Assembly (NCBI RefSeq): GCF_036227225.1
Contig: NZ_CP109444.1
Span: 496,001-560,000 of the forward strand
DNA length: 64,000 nt
Origin: Streptomyces sp. NBC_01478
Lineage (GTDB): Bacteria > Actinomycetota > Actinomycetes > Streptomycetales > Streptomycetaceae
Direction: 5' to 3'
How positions within the stretch are numbered: position 1 is the first letter of the stretch; each line of letters opens with the position of its first letter. The translations under genes were made by a program, and so were the position numbers. Positions 49,450 to 56,712 of this stretch are shown piece by piece. The notes beneath the pieces were generated by a model that was given only the letters and a program-made list of their open reading frames with translations, searched no databases and was not told the DNA's origin.

Positions 49450-50329
49450 TCAGTCGTGGGGAACCACCGCTACAGGTGCCACGGCGTCGCGCAGCACCGC
49501 ATGGGTCACCGAGCCGATGAGCGCGCCGAGCGGACCGACCTGGCGCTTGTGGCCGATGACGACCACCGAGGCGTCGCGTGATGCGTCCGCCGAGTGCGAA
49601 CCGGCCTGGCCGATCACGGCCTCCTCGATCACCTCGACGCCGGGGAACCTGTCCCGCCACGCCCTCAGTACGTCGGTCAGCGGCTCCGGGACCGGCTCGT
49701 CGGCGGCACCGGCCCGACCGGACGGCTCCTTCCCGACGTGCACGATCCGCAGGGCGGCGGCGCGAGGCTCGGCCGCCTCGAAGGCGAACTCCCGTACGGC
49801 GTCATGGAGTTCGCCGCGGTCGAGACCGACCACGATGTCGCGGTACGGGGTCGTCCCGGAGGCGGTCCCGGAACTGTCCGGCACCCGCTCGTCCGCGGCT
49901 CCGGCTCCGGCGGGCACGAGGACGATGGGACGCTCGGCCCGGCCCAGTACGGCCAGTGCGACGGAGCCGAGCAGATGTCCGGCGGCCGGGCCCAGCCCTC
50001 GCGGATCCCAGCACCAGCAACTCCGCCTCCCGTGCGACGGCCGGCAGGGCCGTGGCCGGGCGCCGGTCGAGTCGGTCGGCACTGATCCGCAGGCCGGGGT
50101 GACGGTGGGTCAGAGCCGCTTCGACCTGGCACAGCATCTGCGCGGACCGGTCCGCACCGGGCGGCGGGACGTCCTCTCACGCGAACGGCACACAGGGACG
50201 GGGCTGTTGCTCCCCGGCGCGCACGAGACGCAGCCCGGCGGTGCGGAGCAGTGCCTCGCGGGCGGCCCGGTCGGCCGCGGCGAGGCTTTCGGGTGAACCG
50301 TCCAGGCCGACGGTGACGGTACCGGACAT
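49450..50329 (-). pseudogene. USP-psi, decayed two-domain universal stress protein
   Basis: Begins at ATG 50329 as TVTVGLDGSPESLAAADRAA, then meets an in-frame TGA at 50177-50179 (codon 51). Reading continues recognisably (HRHPGLRISADRL, EAELLVLGS) to about 50000, where a one-base change shifts the frame; the rest, from RGLGPAAGHLLGSVA to the C-terminal GHKRQVGPLGALIGSVT and AVVPHD, is in a second frame. So there are two independent lesions. Subfamily of USP-2, 4 and 6. Promoter boxes are still present. Confidence 0.88.
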
Positions 50330-50385
50330 GAGCGAGCCTCCTTCGGGTCTGTCTCCACTCCGGTTCTGCGGGGTCTGGGGCAGAA

Positions 50386-50420
50386 GGGACGACAGGTCCC
50401 TGTGTGCGGCCGTTCGGCCC
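50386..50420. promoter_or_regulatory. Pair of near-perfect DevR-like boxes upstream of USP-psi
   Basis: GGGACGACAGGTCC (50386-50399) and CGGCCGTTCGGCCC (50407-50420), one mismatch each, centres 21 bp apart, 57-91 bp upstream of the dead gene's start. Confidence 0.45.
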
Positions 50421-50444
50421 CCGTGCCGAGGAGAGGCACACGAA

Positions 50445-50486
50445 CGACCGGGGCACCATCGCCAGTTGGCGGTGGTGCCCCGGTCG
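50445..50486. terminator. 20-bp hairpin after DoxX-like copy 2
   Basis: Arms 50445-50464 and 50467-50486 pair with one T-G wobble and a two-base loop; lies 18 bases beyond the DoxX-like stop. Confidence 0.78.
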
Positions 50487-50503
50487 CGACAGGCGTCCGG
50501 CCG

Positions 50504-51124
50504 TTACCTCAGCCAGTTGTGGTCGCGGACGATCGGGAGCTTCGCCCAGACCTTGCCGAGGCCCCAGGTCGCGCCGGCGCCCGCCGCCGCGAGGGCGACG
50601 ATGACGACGGCGTAGATCAGGTGGTAGTCGACGAACGGGTTCGGCGACATGCTCAGCGTGCCGTCGGAGAGGTGCTTGGCCGGCGGCCACTCGGCGATCC
50701 ACATCAGCGCCATCATCGCCGTGCCCGCCACCGCGGCCAGCCGCAGCGCGACACCGGAGACCAGCGCGACACCGATACCGAGCAGACCGAGCATGAACAG
50801 CCAGTTCGCCCAGCCGGCACCGGCCCAATCGTGGAACGTGGACTCCATCGGACCGGCCGCCACAGAGCTCAGGAAACCCTTCGTGGGCGAGCCGCCATCG
50901 ATCCAGCCCTTGCCCGACGGAGTCGCGTAACCGAACCCGAACGTCTTGTCCAGGAACGCCCACAAGAAGACGAACCCGGTCAGCAGACGCAGAGACGCGA
51001 ACGCGTAGGCACGCGCCGAAGTAGCCGCAGTCGTCGTGTCGGTGGCCGCCTGTGCCGTCCCGGTCCGGTGCAGGGTCGGGAAGTGGAATCGGGTGTGGTG
51101 TTGGGGTTGGTTGTGGACTGCCAT
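50504..51124 (-). CDS. DoxX-like membrane protein, copy 2
   Basis: 206 residues from ATG 51124 (GAAAGGG nine bases upstream). Residues from about 35 on (SARAYAFASLRLLTG onwards) are identical to copy 1, including the C-terminal RDHNWLR; only the N-terminal part (NQPQHHTRFHFPTLHRTGT) differs. The same four helices are predicted. One base differs over the shared 512 bp. Near-perfect box at 51214. Confidence 0.88.
   Translation of the reverse strand: MAVHNQPQHHTRFHFPTLHRTGTAQAATDTTTAATSARAYAFASLRLLTGFVFLWAFLDKTFGFGYATPSGKGWIDGGSPTKGFLSSVAAGPMESTFHDWAGAGWANWLFMLGLLGIGVALVSGVALRLAAVAGTAMMALMWIAEWPPAKHLSDGTLSMSPNPFVDYHLIYAVVIVALAAAGAGATWGLGKVWAKLPIVRDHNWLR
50511..51022 (+). repeat. 512-bp near-perfect direct repeat, copy B
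   Basis: Counterpart of 13640-14151, 36.9 kb apart, same orientation. One visible mismatch (G at 50816). Confidence 0.92.
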
Positions 51125-51213
51125 GATGCTCATCCCTTTCGAGGGAACGACGCGTTGGATTCGACGACTCTCGTTGCGCCCTCAATGTCTCGCGGAGGGC
51201 GGTGGCGGCAGAG

Positions 51214-51227
51214 GGGCTGCAGGTCCC
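51214..51227. promoter_or_regulatory. Near-perfect DevR-like box upstream of DoxX-like copy 2
   Basis: GGGCTGCAGGTCCC, one mismatch, 90-103 bp upstream of the start at 51124. A second palindrome with a five-base spacer, AGGGCCCGAACGGCCCT, is at 51234-51250. Confidence 0.45.
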
Positions 51228-51260
51228 CGGTCGAGGGCCCGAACGGCCCTGTCTGCCGGG

Positions 51261-52094
51261 TCACTTGGCGGTGGGCACCACTACGACAGGGCAGTGGGAG
51301 CGGTGCAGCAGGGTGTGCGCCACCGAACCCACCCGCGGGCCGAACCGGTGGGTGCGGTGGTGCGCGCCGACGACCACGACGGCACAGTCGCGCGTGGCCT
51401 CCAGCAGGGCGTGCGCCGGCCCGGTGCGGACGGTCCGGCTCTCGACCTGGATGCCGGGGTGCCGCTCGCTCAGCCGGGCCAGGCTGAAGCGCGGTACGGC
51501 GTCCTCCGCCCTTTCCTGCTGGGCGAGTTGCTCCTGGCCCGGGCTCGTCGCCGGGACCAGTGAGGGCAGTTCGGGGGTGATGTGCCGGTGGGTCCAGGAG
51601 TGCAGGACGTGCAGCGGGACAGCGCGTCGCTCGGCCTCCTGGAAGGCGTAGAGCGCCGTGTCCTGGTCGCTGTCGCCCTCCAGGCCGAGCAGCACGGGCC
51701 GTCCGTCGTCGCACGGGTGGTCACCGCGGACGACGAGCAACGGGCTGTGCACCTGCGCGGCCAGCCGCAGGCTCACCGAGCCGAACAGCAGGCCGGCGAG
51801 GCCGCCCATGCCCCGGGTCCCCACGACGGTGAGGTCCGCACCCTCGCTCTCGCGCAGGAGCGTGCGTACCGGACCGCCGACCGCGCCCCTGGTCACCACC
51901 GACAGTTCCGGGTGACGTGCGGCCAGGCGCGTGACCGCCGACGCCAGGACCGGCCCGGACTCGTCGCTGTCGGGCACGGCGTACACGACACGCAGTTCGG
52001 CGCCACGACGCGCGGCTTCGTCCGCGGCCCAGTCCAGCGCCCGGACGGAGACCAGTGAACCGTCCATTCCGACGACCACATGATGGAGAGTCAT
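51261..52094 (-). CDS. Two-domain universal stress protein, USP-7
   Basis: 277 residues from ATG 52094. ATP loops GTRGMGGLAGLLFGSVS and GAHHRTHRFGPRVGSVA. Intermediate between the two USP subfamilies (VVVGMDGSLVSVRALDWAAD). Linker RAEDAVPRFSLARLSERHPG. Upstream region carries several near-perfect boxes, the nearest GGGTCAGGGGCCAC at 52201-52214. Confidence 0.93.
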   Translation of the reverse strand: MTLHHVVVGMDGSLVSVRALDWAADEAARRGAELRVVYAVPDSDESGPVLASAVTRLAARHPELSVVTRGAVGGPVRTLLRESEGADLTVVGTRGMGGLAGLLFGSVSLRLAAQVHSPLLVVRGDHPCDDGRPVLLGLEGDSDQDTALYAFQEAERRAVPLHVLHSWTHRHITPELPSLVPATSPGQEQLAQQERAEDAVPRFSLARLSERHPGIQVESRTVRTGPAHALLEATRDCAVVVVGAHHRTHRFGPRVGSVAHTLLHRSHCPVVVVPTAK

Positions 52095-52200
52095 GTCCCG
52101 TTTCCCTTCTGACTGTTGCGTGCTCACGGTGTTCGGCGGGAAGGGGCCGCCAAGACGCGCAACGGCTCCGGTGGCGATGCTCGTCCTGTGCGGACGGGTG

Positions 52201-52214
52201 GGGTCAGGGGCCAC
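52201..52214. promoter_or_regulatory. Near-perfect DevR-like box upstream of USP-7
   Basis: GGGTCAGGGGCCAC, one mismatch, 107-120 bp upstream of ATG 52094. A further one-mismatch match, GGGCCGTACGGTCC, is at 52252-52265 within the hairpin of the upstream gene. Confidence 0.35.
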
Positions 52215-52231
52215 GGGAACCTGCTGACACG

Positions 52232-52262
52232 CCGTACGGCCCCTTCTTGTGGGGCCGTACGG
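52232..52262. terminator. Hairpin after PPOX copy 2, overlapping a DevR-like box
   Basis: 12-bp perfect stem CCGTACGGCCCC (52232-52243 with 52251-52262), 7-base loop, ten bases beyond the stop of the minus-strand PPOX gene. Its right arm is part of a DevR-like match, so it may act as both terminator and operator. Confidence 0.65.
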
Positions 52263-52271
52263 TCCAGGTGT

Positions 52272-52757
52272 TCAGCGGTTGAGATCCACCCCGTACATCG
52301 AGCGCCCGCCGACGAGTTCACGGCCGGTCACCCATTCGGGCTCGATGCGGACGAAGACCTCCTGGGGCGAGGGCACCCAGGAGCGCGGGCCGGTTCGGGT
52401 CAGGCGTTCGTGTTCGGTCGGGTCGGTCACCACGGTGGCCGACCCGGTGACGACGACGCTCCAGCCGGAGTGTGCGAGAGCGTCGACCTCGTCGGCCTCG
52501 AAGGCGACCACCGAGCCGTCGATCGCGCGCACCAGTTCCGAGGCCGCGGAGGTGCGCAGCAGCACCGCTCCGTCGTGGTCCAGGGAGAAGTTCACGGGCA
52601 GTACGGCGGGCAGTGCCTGGCGGGTGTGGACGATACGGCCGACGCGTGCCTGCCCCAGTCGGCGCAGGCACTCGTGTCGTTCCAGTTCGCGGAATCCGTC
52701 GTTGGAATACATCAGCCAGTCCGTCTCTCGCCCTGTGCGCGGGTCTGTGGGTGTCAC
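52272..52757 (-). CDS. PPOX-family flavin/F420-binding protein, copy 2
   Basis: 161 residues from GTG 52757, which overlaps the stop of the upstream XRE-PPOX gene (GTGA). Split barrel: RRLGQARVGRIVHTRQALPA, PVNFSLDHDGAVLLRTSAAS, DALAHSGWSVVVTGSATVV. Sister of PPOX copy 1. ATG 52712 is an alternative start. Translationally coupled to the regulator-like protein, suggesting a joint function. Confidence 0.86.
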   Translation of the reverse strand: MTPTDPRTGRETDWLMYSNDGFRELERHECLRRLGQARVGRIVHTRQALPAVLPVNFSLDHDGAVLLRTSAASELVRAIDGSVVAFEADEVDALAHSGWSVVVTGSATVVTDPTEHERLTRTGPRSWVPSPQEVFVRIEPEWVTGRELVGGRSMYGVDLNR

Positions 52758-53503
52758 TCCATGTTTCGCCCCGAAGGGTCGGCGTGTGAGGGGCCATCAG
52801 TCCCGCTCGCTTCGGAGAACGTCCCCTGGCGCGTGGTGATCCGACGTCCGGTGAGGCTCAGCGCGTCGATACGGACCCACTCCTCGCGTGAGCCGCCGGC
52901 CCACGGCGTGCTGAACGCGTGTTCCGTCAGACGCCGTATGTCGTCCGCGTCGGTCACGGTCCGTGCCCGGCCGATCGCCAGCACACTCCAGCCTTCGCTG
53001 AACGCGTCGTCGATACGGTCGATTTCGAAGGTCACCTGGCAGCCAGCCGCCCGGGACGGCATCGCACCGGGAGCGGTCCGATACACGATCGCCCCGTCGA
53101 CCACGCTGTAGTTGACGGGGACGATGACGGGGCCCGAAGCGGTGGGTACCGCGACCCTGCCCACCCCATGCGTCGACAGCAGCTCGCGGCACTCCTGGAC
53201 GGTCAGTTCGGTGAACGTCGGGTCGGAGCCGGCTCGCCCCGGGCCGGGCGTCTGGTCGCTGTCGCCTCCGGCGAGGTCGGTCACGGTGGTGTGCAGGACC
53301 TCCGCGAGCCTGAGGAGAACGCTCCGGCCAGGGGCTGCACCGGGAAATTCCTCCAGGTACTGGAGGTAGCTCGCCGCCACGCCCGTCTGTGCGGCCGTCT
53401 CCTCCCGGGAGAGGTCAAGTGCCGTGCGCCGTACGGCGATCCGGCGTCCGAGGTCACCTGTGGGTGAGCCCTCTGTCACGTTCAGCGGGAACGGGTCAGG
53501 CAT
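52754..53503 (-). CDS. XRE helix-turn-helix fused to PPOX domain
   Basis: 249 residues. N-terminal XRE HTH (about 17-75; GRRIAVRRTALDLSREETAA, TGVAASYLQYLEEFPG), then a PPOX barrel (about 95-225; ECRELLSTHGVGRVAVPTAS, PVNYSVVDGAIVYRTAPGA). The fusion suggests a regulator that senses a flavin or F420 redox state. Overlaps the ADH gene upstream by eight bases and the PPOX gene downstream by four, so it is part of a three-gene operon. Confidence 0.88.
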   Translation of the reverse strand: MPDPFPLNVTEGSPTGDLGRRIAVRRTALDLSREETAAQTGVAASYLQYLEEFPGAAPGRSVLLRLAEVLHTTVTDLAGGDSDQTPGPGRAGSDPTFTELTVQECRELLSTHGVGRVAVPTASGPVIVPVNYSVVDGAIVYRTAPGAMPSRAAGCQVTFEIDRIDDAFSEGWSVLAIGRARTVTDADDIRRLTEHAFSTPWAGGSREEWVRIDALSLTGRRITTRQGTFSEASGTDGPSHADPSGRNME

Positions 53504-54593
53504 GGCTGGTCACGTCCTTTCGTCCTGCCGCGCGGACGGCGACTTCCTCGTGCCGGGTCCCGCCGAGCACCACTTTGAGGGCGCCGGTGTCGGCCGCTTT
53601 GGCGAAGACGTCGTACGCCTCCTCCATGAGCTCCAGCGGGAAGGTGTGGGTGACCAGCGCGCCGGTGGGCAGCCGGCCGGCCGCGGCCATGCGCAGCAGG
53701 GTGGGGGTGGAGTGGGTGTCGACCAGACCGGTGGTAATGGTGATGTTCTTGATCCACAGGTCTTCGAGGTGCAGGGTCGCGGGCTTGCCGTGCACGCCGA
53801 CGTTGGCCACATGGCCGCCGGGGCGCACCATGCGGGTGCACAGTTCGAAGGTCTCGGGCACGCCGACCGCTTCGATGACGACGTCGGCGCCGAGCCCGTC
53901 GGTGAGGTCGGCGATCAGTTGCTCGGGGGTTTCGCGGGCGTCCACGACGGCGTCGGCGCCGAACCGCTTCGCCGCGTCCAGTCGGGCGGGGGCCAGGTCG
54001 ACGGCGACGACGCGTTCCGGCGAGAACAGCCGGGCGGTGGCGATCGCCGCCAGTCCGACCGGTCCCGCTCCGACGACGGCGACGGTGTCGCCGGGGCGGA
54101 CCTGTCCGTTGAGGACACCCACCTCGTAGCCGGTGGGGAAGATGTCGGCCAGCAGGACGGCGTCCTTGGCGTCCAGCGTGCTGGGCAGCGGGTGGACGGA
54201 GAGGTCGGCGTGCGGGACGCGGACGTACTCGGCCTGGGTGCCGTCGACGAGGTGGCCGAGGATCCAGCCTCCGCCTCCGCGACACTGGCCGTACATGGCC
54301 TTGCGGCAGTAGGCGCAGCGCCCGCAGGCAGTGATGCAGGAGACCAGGACCCGGTCCCCGGGCCGTACGGTCCGCACGTCGGAGCCCGCTTCCACGACCT
54401 CGCCGACCGCCTCGTGGCCGAGGACGGTGCCAGGGCGCACCTCGGGCACGTCGCCCTTGAGGATGTGCAGATCGGTTCCGCAGATGGTGACGGCGTCGAC
54501 GCGCACGATCACGTCGGTGGCGTCCTTGATGCCGGGATCCGGGACGTTGTCCCAGGAGGACTGTCCCGGCCCGTGGAAGACGAAGCCCTTCAT
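53496..54593 (-). CDS. Zinc-dependent dehydrogenase of the threonine/sorbitol dehydrogenase type
   Basis: 365 residues. Catalytic Cys38, His60, Glu61 (ICGTDLHILKGD, LGHEAVGE); structural cysteines 90, 93, 96 and 104 (ACGRCAYCRKAMYGQC). NAD loop AVVGAGPVGLAAIATARLF. The wider family includes threonine, formaldehyde and short polyol dehydrogenases; substrate not fixed here. First gene of the ADH-XRE/PPOX-PPOX operon. The divergent region to the STAS gene holds three strong boxes. Confidence 0.92.
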   Translation of the reverse strand: MKGFVFHGPGQSSWDNVPDPGIKDATDVIVRVDAVTICGTDLHILKGDVPEVRPGTVLGHEAVGEVVEAGSDVRTVRPGDRVLVSCITACGRCAYCRKAMYGQCRGGGGWILGHLVDGTQAEYVRVPHADLSVHPLPSTLDAKDAVLLADIFPTGYEVGVLNGQVRPGDTVAVVGAGPVGLAAIATARLFSPERVVAVDLAPARLDAAKRFGADAVVDARETPEQLIADLTDGLGADVVIEAVGVPETFELCTRMVRPGGHVANVGVHGKPATLHLEDLWIKNITITTGLVDTHSTPTLLRMAAAGRLPTGALVTHTFPLELMEEAYDVFAKAADTGALKVVLGGTRHEEVAVRAAGRKDVTSHA

Positions 54594-54642
54594 GACGTTC
54601 CTTCCCCATTCGGTCTACTACCCCCTCTGTCCAGCGTGTACG

Positions 54643-54736
54643 GGGCCATCGGTCCTGGCTTGGGCCAGTCGGCCCTCATCGCCCGGCCGAACGGGCTCGT
54701 TGCGACCCGGCGTCCGCGTGCAGGGCCGAACGACCC
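54643..54736. promoter_or_regulatory. Cluster of DevR-like boxes between the ADH operon and the STAS gene
   Basis: GGGCCATCGGTCCT (54643-54656, one mismatch), GGGCCAGTCGGCCC (54662-54675, perfect) and GGGCCGAACGACCC (54723-54736, perfect); weaker matches at 54755 and 54777. The densest cluster in the window, in a divergent promoter region. Confidence 0.65.
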
Positions 54737-54804
54737 AGGTCGAACAGGTGGACGAGTCCGGTCGGCCCTTCCGTTCGGGACCATCTGGCCGGTTGGCTCG
54801 CACC

Positions 54805-55197
54805 ATGACCGAGATCCACACCACCGCCACCCTGCGCTCCTCGGAACGTGTGATCGCCGGGACGACCGTCGTGGCACTGTCCGGCGAGATCGACCTCCTC
54901 ACGGCGCAGCCGCTGTCGGCTCGCCTGGACATGCTGACCGTCGGCCCCAGCCCGGATCTCGTACTGGACCTGCGCACTGTGTCGTTCATCGACTGTGCCG
55001 GGCTGGGCGTGCTGTGCCGGGCACAGAACCGGACGGCAGCCCGGGGCGGACGGCTCCGGCTCGTCACCGGCAGGACGGGTTTCCTGCGGATCCTGCGCCA
55101 CGCCCAGCTCGGCGGCGTCTTCGAGATCCACACACGGCTGTCGAACGCCCTGGCCGCCAGGCCGGAGTCCGGCGACGCCTCCGCCACAGCGGGCTGA
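54805..55197 (+). CDS. STAS-domain protein (anti-sigma factor antagonist-like) with altered phosphorylation site
   Basis: 130 residues. STAS fold about 15-115 (VVALSGEIDLLTAQPLSARL, LVLDLRTVSFIDCAGLGVL, FLRILRHAQLGGVFEI). The usual DSSG, where RsbV/SpoIIAA is phosphorylated, reads DCAG (Cys64-Ala65), so switching by serine phosphorylation is unlikely. Perhaps constitutively active or redox-sensitive through Cys64. ATG 54805, no clear Shine-Dalgarno. Possibly followed by the Rv1733c-like gene in an operon. Confidence 0.87.
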   Translation: MTEIHTTATLRSSERVIAGTTVVALSGEIDLLTAQPLSARLDMLTVGPSPDLVLDLRTVSFIDCAGLGVLCRAQNRTAARGGRLRLVTGRTGFLRILRHAQLGGVFEIHTRLSNALAARPESGDASATAG

Positions 55198-55322
55198 ACG
55201 GCCCGTCCGGACCCGGGACGAGGTGCCGATGGGGCACCTGGCAGCCCCTGTTCGGCCCATACCACCCGGTGTTCCCCGCTGACACCGTCGGAACGAAGAC
55301 CACGACGAGGAGGTGCGGACTC

Positions 55323-55904
55323 ATGGGCAGGAACAGCCATCTGAAGAAGCGGCTGTGGCGCTGGCGGAGCAATCCGCTGCGCCGACACGACGACATCGTC
55401 GAGGCCTGGATCGTCCTGGTCGTGTGGACGGTCATCTCGGTGGGCGGTGCACTCGCCGGCCTGGTGACGTTCCACGCCGCCGACGAGGTGTTCGCCGCGC
55501 AGCGCACCGAGCGGCACTCCGTGCAGGCGGTGCTCCTCACGGACACCCCGCCCGCGAGTTCGACACCCGGCGGAGCGCGCGACCTGGCCAAGGCGAAGAT
55601 CCGCTGGACGACCGCCGACGGCACCCGCCGTACGGGCAGCGCGCTGGTGGACACGGGGCAGAAGGCCGGAGCCAAGGTCGTGGTCTGGGTGGACTCCGCG
55701 GGCAACTTCACCATCGAGCCGCCGAGTTATAAGGAGGCGACTCTCGAGTCCGCCGTCCTGGGACTGACGGCCACGCTCGCCTTCGCCGGTCTGGCGTTCG
55801 GCACCGGGGCTGTCGCACGCTACCGGCTGGAGCGACGCCGTATCGACTCCTGGGGCACGGAGTGGAAGCTTGTAGGGCCGAGTTGGGGGCGCAAGACCAT
55901 CTGA
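55323..55904 (+). CDS. Rv1733c-family membrane protein, copy 3
   Basis: 193 residues. Basic N-terminus (LWRWRSNPLRRHDDIVEAW), first helix about 30-50, extracytoplasmic domain with the AKIRWTTADGTRRTG core, second helix about 140-165, C-terminal LERRRIDSWGTEWKLVGPSW. Same order as copies 1 and 2. ATG 55323 with AGGAGG upstream. No strong box of its own; 125 bp after the STAS gene. Confidence 0.85.
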   Translation: MGRNSHLKKRLWRWRSNPLRRHDDIVEAWIVLVVWTVISVGGALAGLVTFHAADEVFAAQRTERHSVQAVLLTDTPPASSTPGGARDLAKAKIRWTTADGTRRTGSALVDTGQKAGAKVVVWVDSAGNFTIEPPSYKEATLESAVLGLTATLAFAGLAFGTGAVARYRLERRRIDSWGTEWKLVGPSWGRKTI

Positions 55905-55932
55905 TCGGGGTAGGCGCCCCCAGGTCCGGCGC

Positions 55933-56712
55933 TCAGTTCGGCGTTCCTCCCGCGCAGAGTTCACCGAGGTCCCGCACGACGATGTCGGCGCCGTGCCTCA
56001 GCAGCCTCTCGCTCGTGTCGCGTTGTGCCGCACGATCCACACCCACGACAAGGGCGAACCCACCGAGACGGCCGGCCTCCACACCGGCCACGGCATCCTC
56101 CACGACGGCGGCACGACCGGCGGGGACGCCGAGGCGGCGGACGGCCTCCAGGAAGAGGTCGGGCCGCGGCTTGCCGGGCAGACCCAGGCGGGCCGCCTCG
56201 CCTCCGTCCACGAGCACGTCGAAGAGGTCCAGTACTCCCGCCCGGGTGAGCAGTTCGCCGGCGTGACGGGACGCGGAGGCCGCGGCACGAGGGACCCCTG
56301 CCCGGCGCAGGGCCCGCACCAGCCGCACGGTTCCGGGATACGCGTCGACGCCGTGCCTGCGCAGTCGCTCAGTGAACAACTGCTCCTTGTCGTCGGCGAC
56401 GGCACGCACCGTCCGTGGCGACGGCTCGATGCCACGCGAGGCGAGGAAAGCGGCGGCACCGTCGAGGCGGGACCTGCCGTCCACGTGACGGAGGTAGTCG
56501 TCCCGTATGTCGAACGGCCCGCGCAGGGCGGGATCCTCGGGCGGGTGTTCGCGCAGGAAGGCGTCGAACGCCGTCTTCCAGGCCGCGGCGTGCACCCGGG
56601 CCGAGTCGGTGATCACACCGTCGGTGTCGAAGACGACGGCCCTCACGTCCCGCAGCACGGGAGCGAGCAGGTCGCGGGACGTGGGGGTGGTGCGTCGACG
56701 GCCCATCGTCAT
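55933..56712 (-). CDS. HAD-family hydrolase, beta-phosphoglucomutase-like
   Basis: 259 residues. HAD motif I AVVFDTDGVITDS (Asp29, Asp31), cap region with DDYLRHVDGRSRLDGAAAF, motif II ASASR, motif III KPRPDLFLEAVRRLGV and VVEDAVAGVEAG. The YLRHVDGRSRLDGAAAFLAS segment is typical of beta-phosphoglucomutase. It would turn beta-glucose-1-phosphate from a GH65 phosphorylase (23315) into glucose-6-phosphate. ATG 56712 overlaps the USP stop by four bases. Confidence 0.87.
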   Translation of the reverse strand: MTMGRRRTTPTSRDLLAPVLRDVRAVVFDTDGVITDSARVHAAAWKTAFDAFLREHPPEDPALRGPFDIRDDYLRHVDGRSRLDGAAAFLASRGIEPSPRTVRAVADDKEQLFTERLRRHGVDAYPGTVRLVRALRRAGVPRAAASASRHAGELLTRAGVLDLFDVLVDGGEAARLGLPGKPRPDLFLEAVRRLGVPAGRAAVVEDAVAGVEAGRLGGFALVVGVDRAAQRDTSERLLRHGADIVVRDLGELCAGGTPN

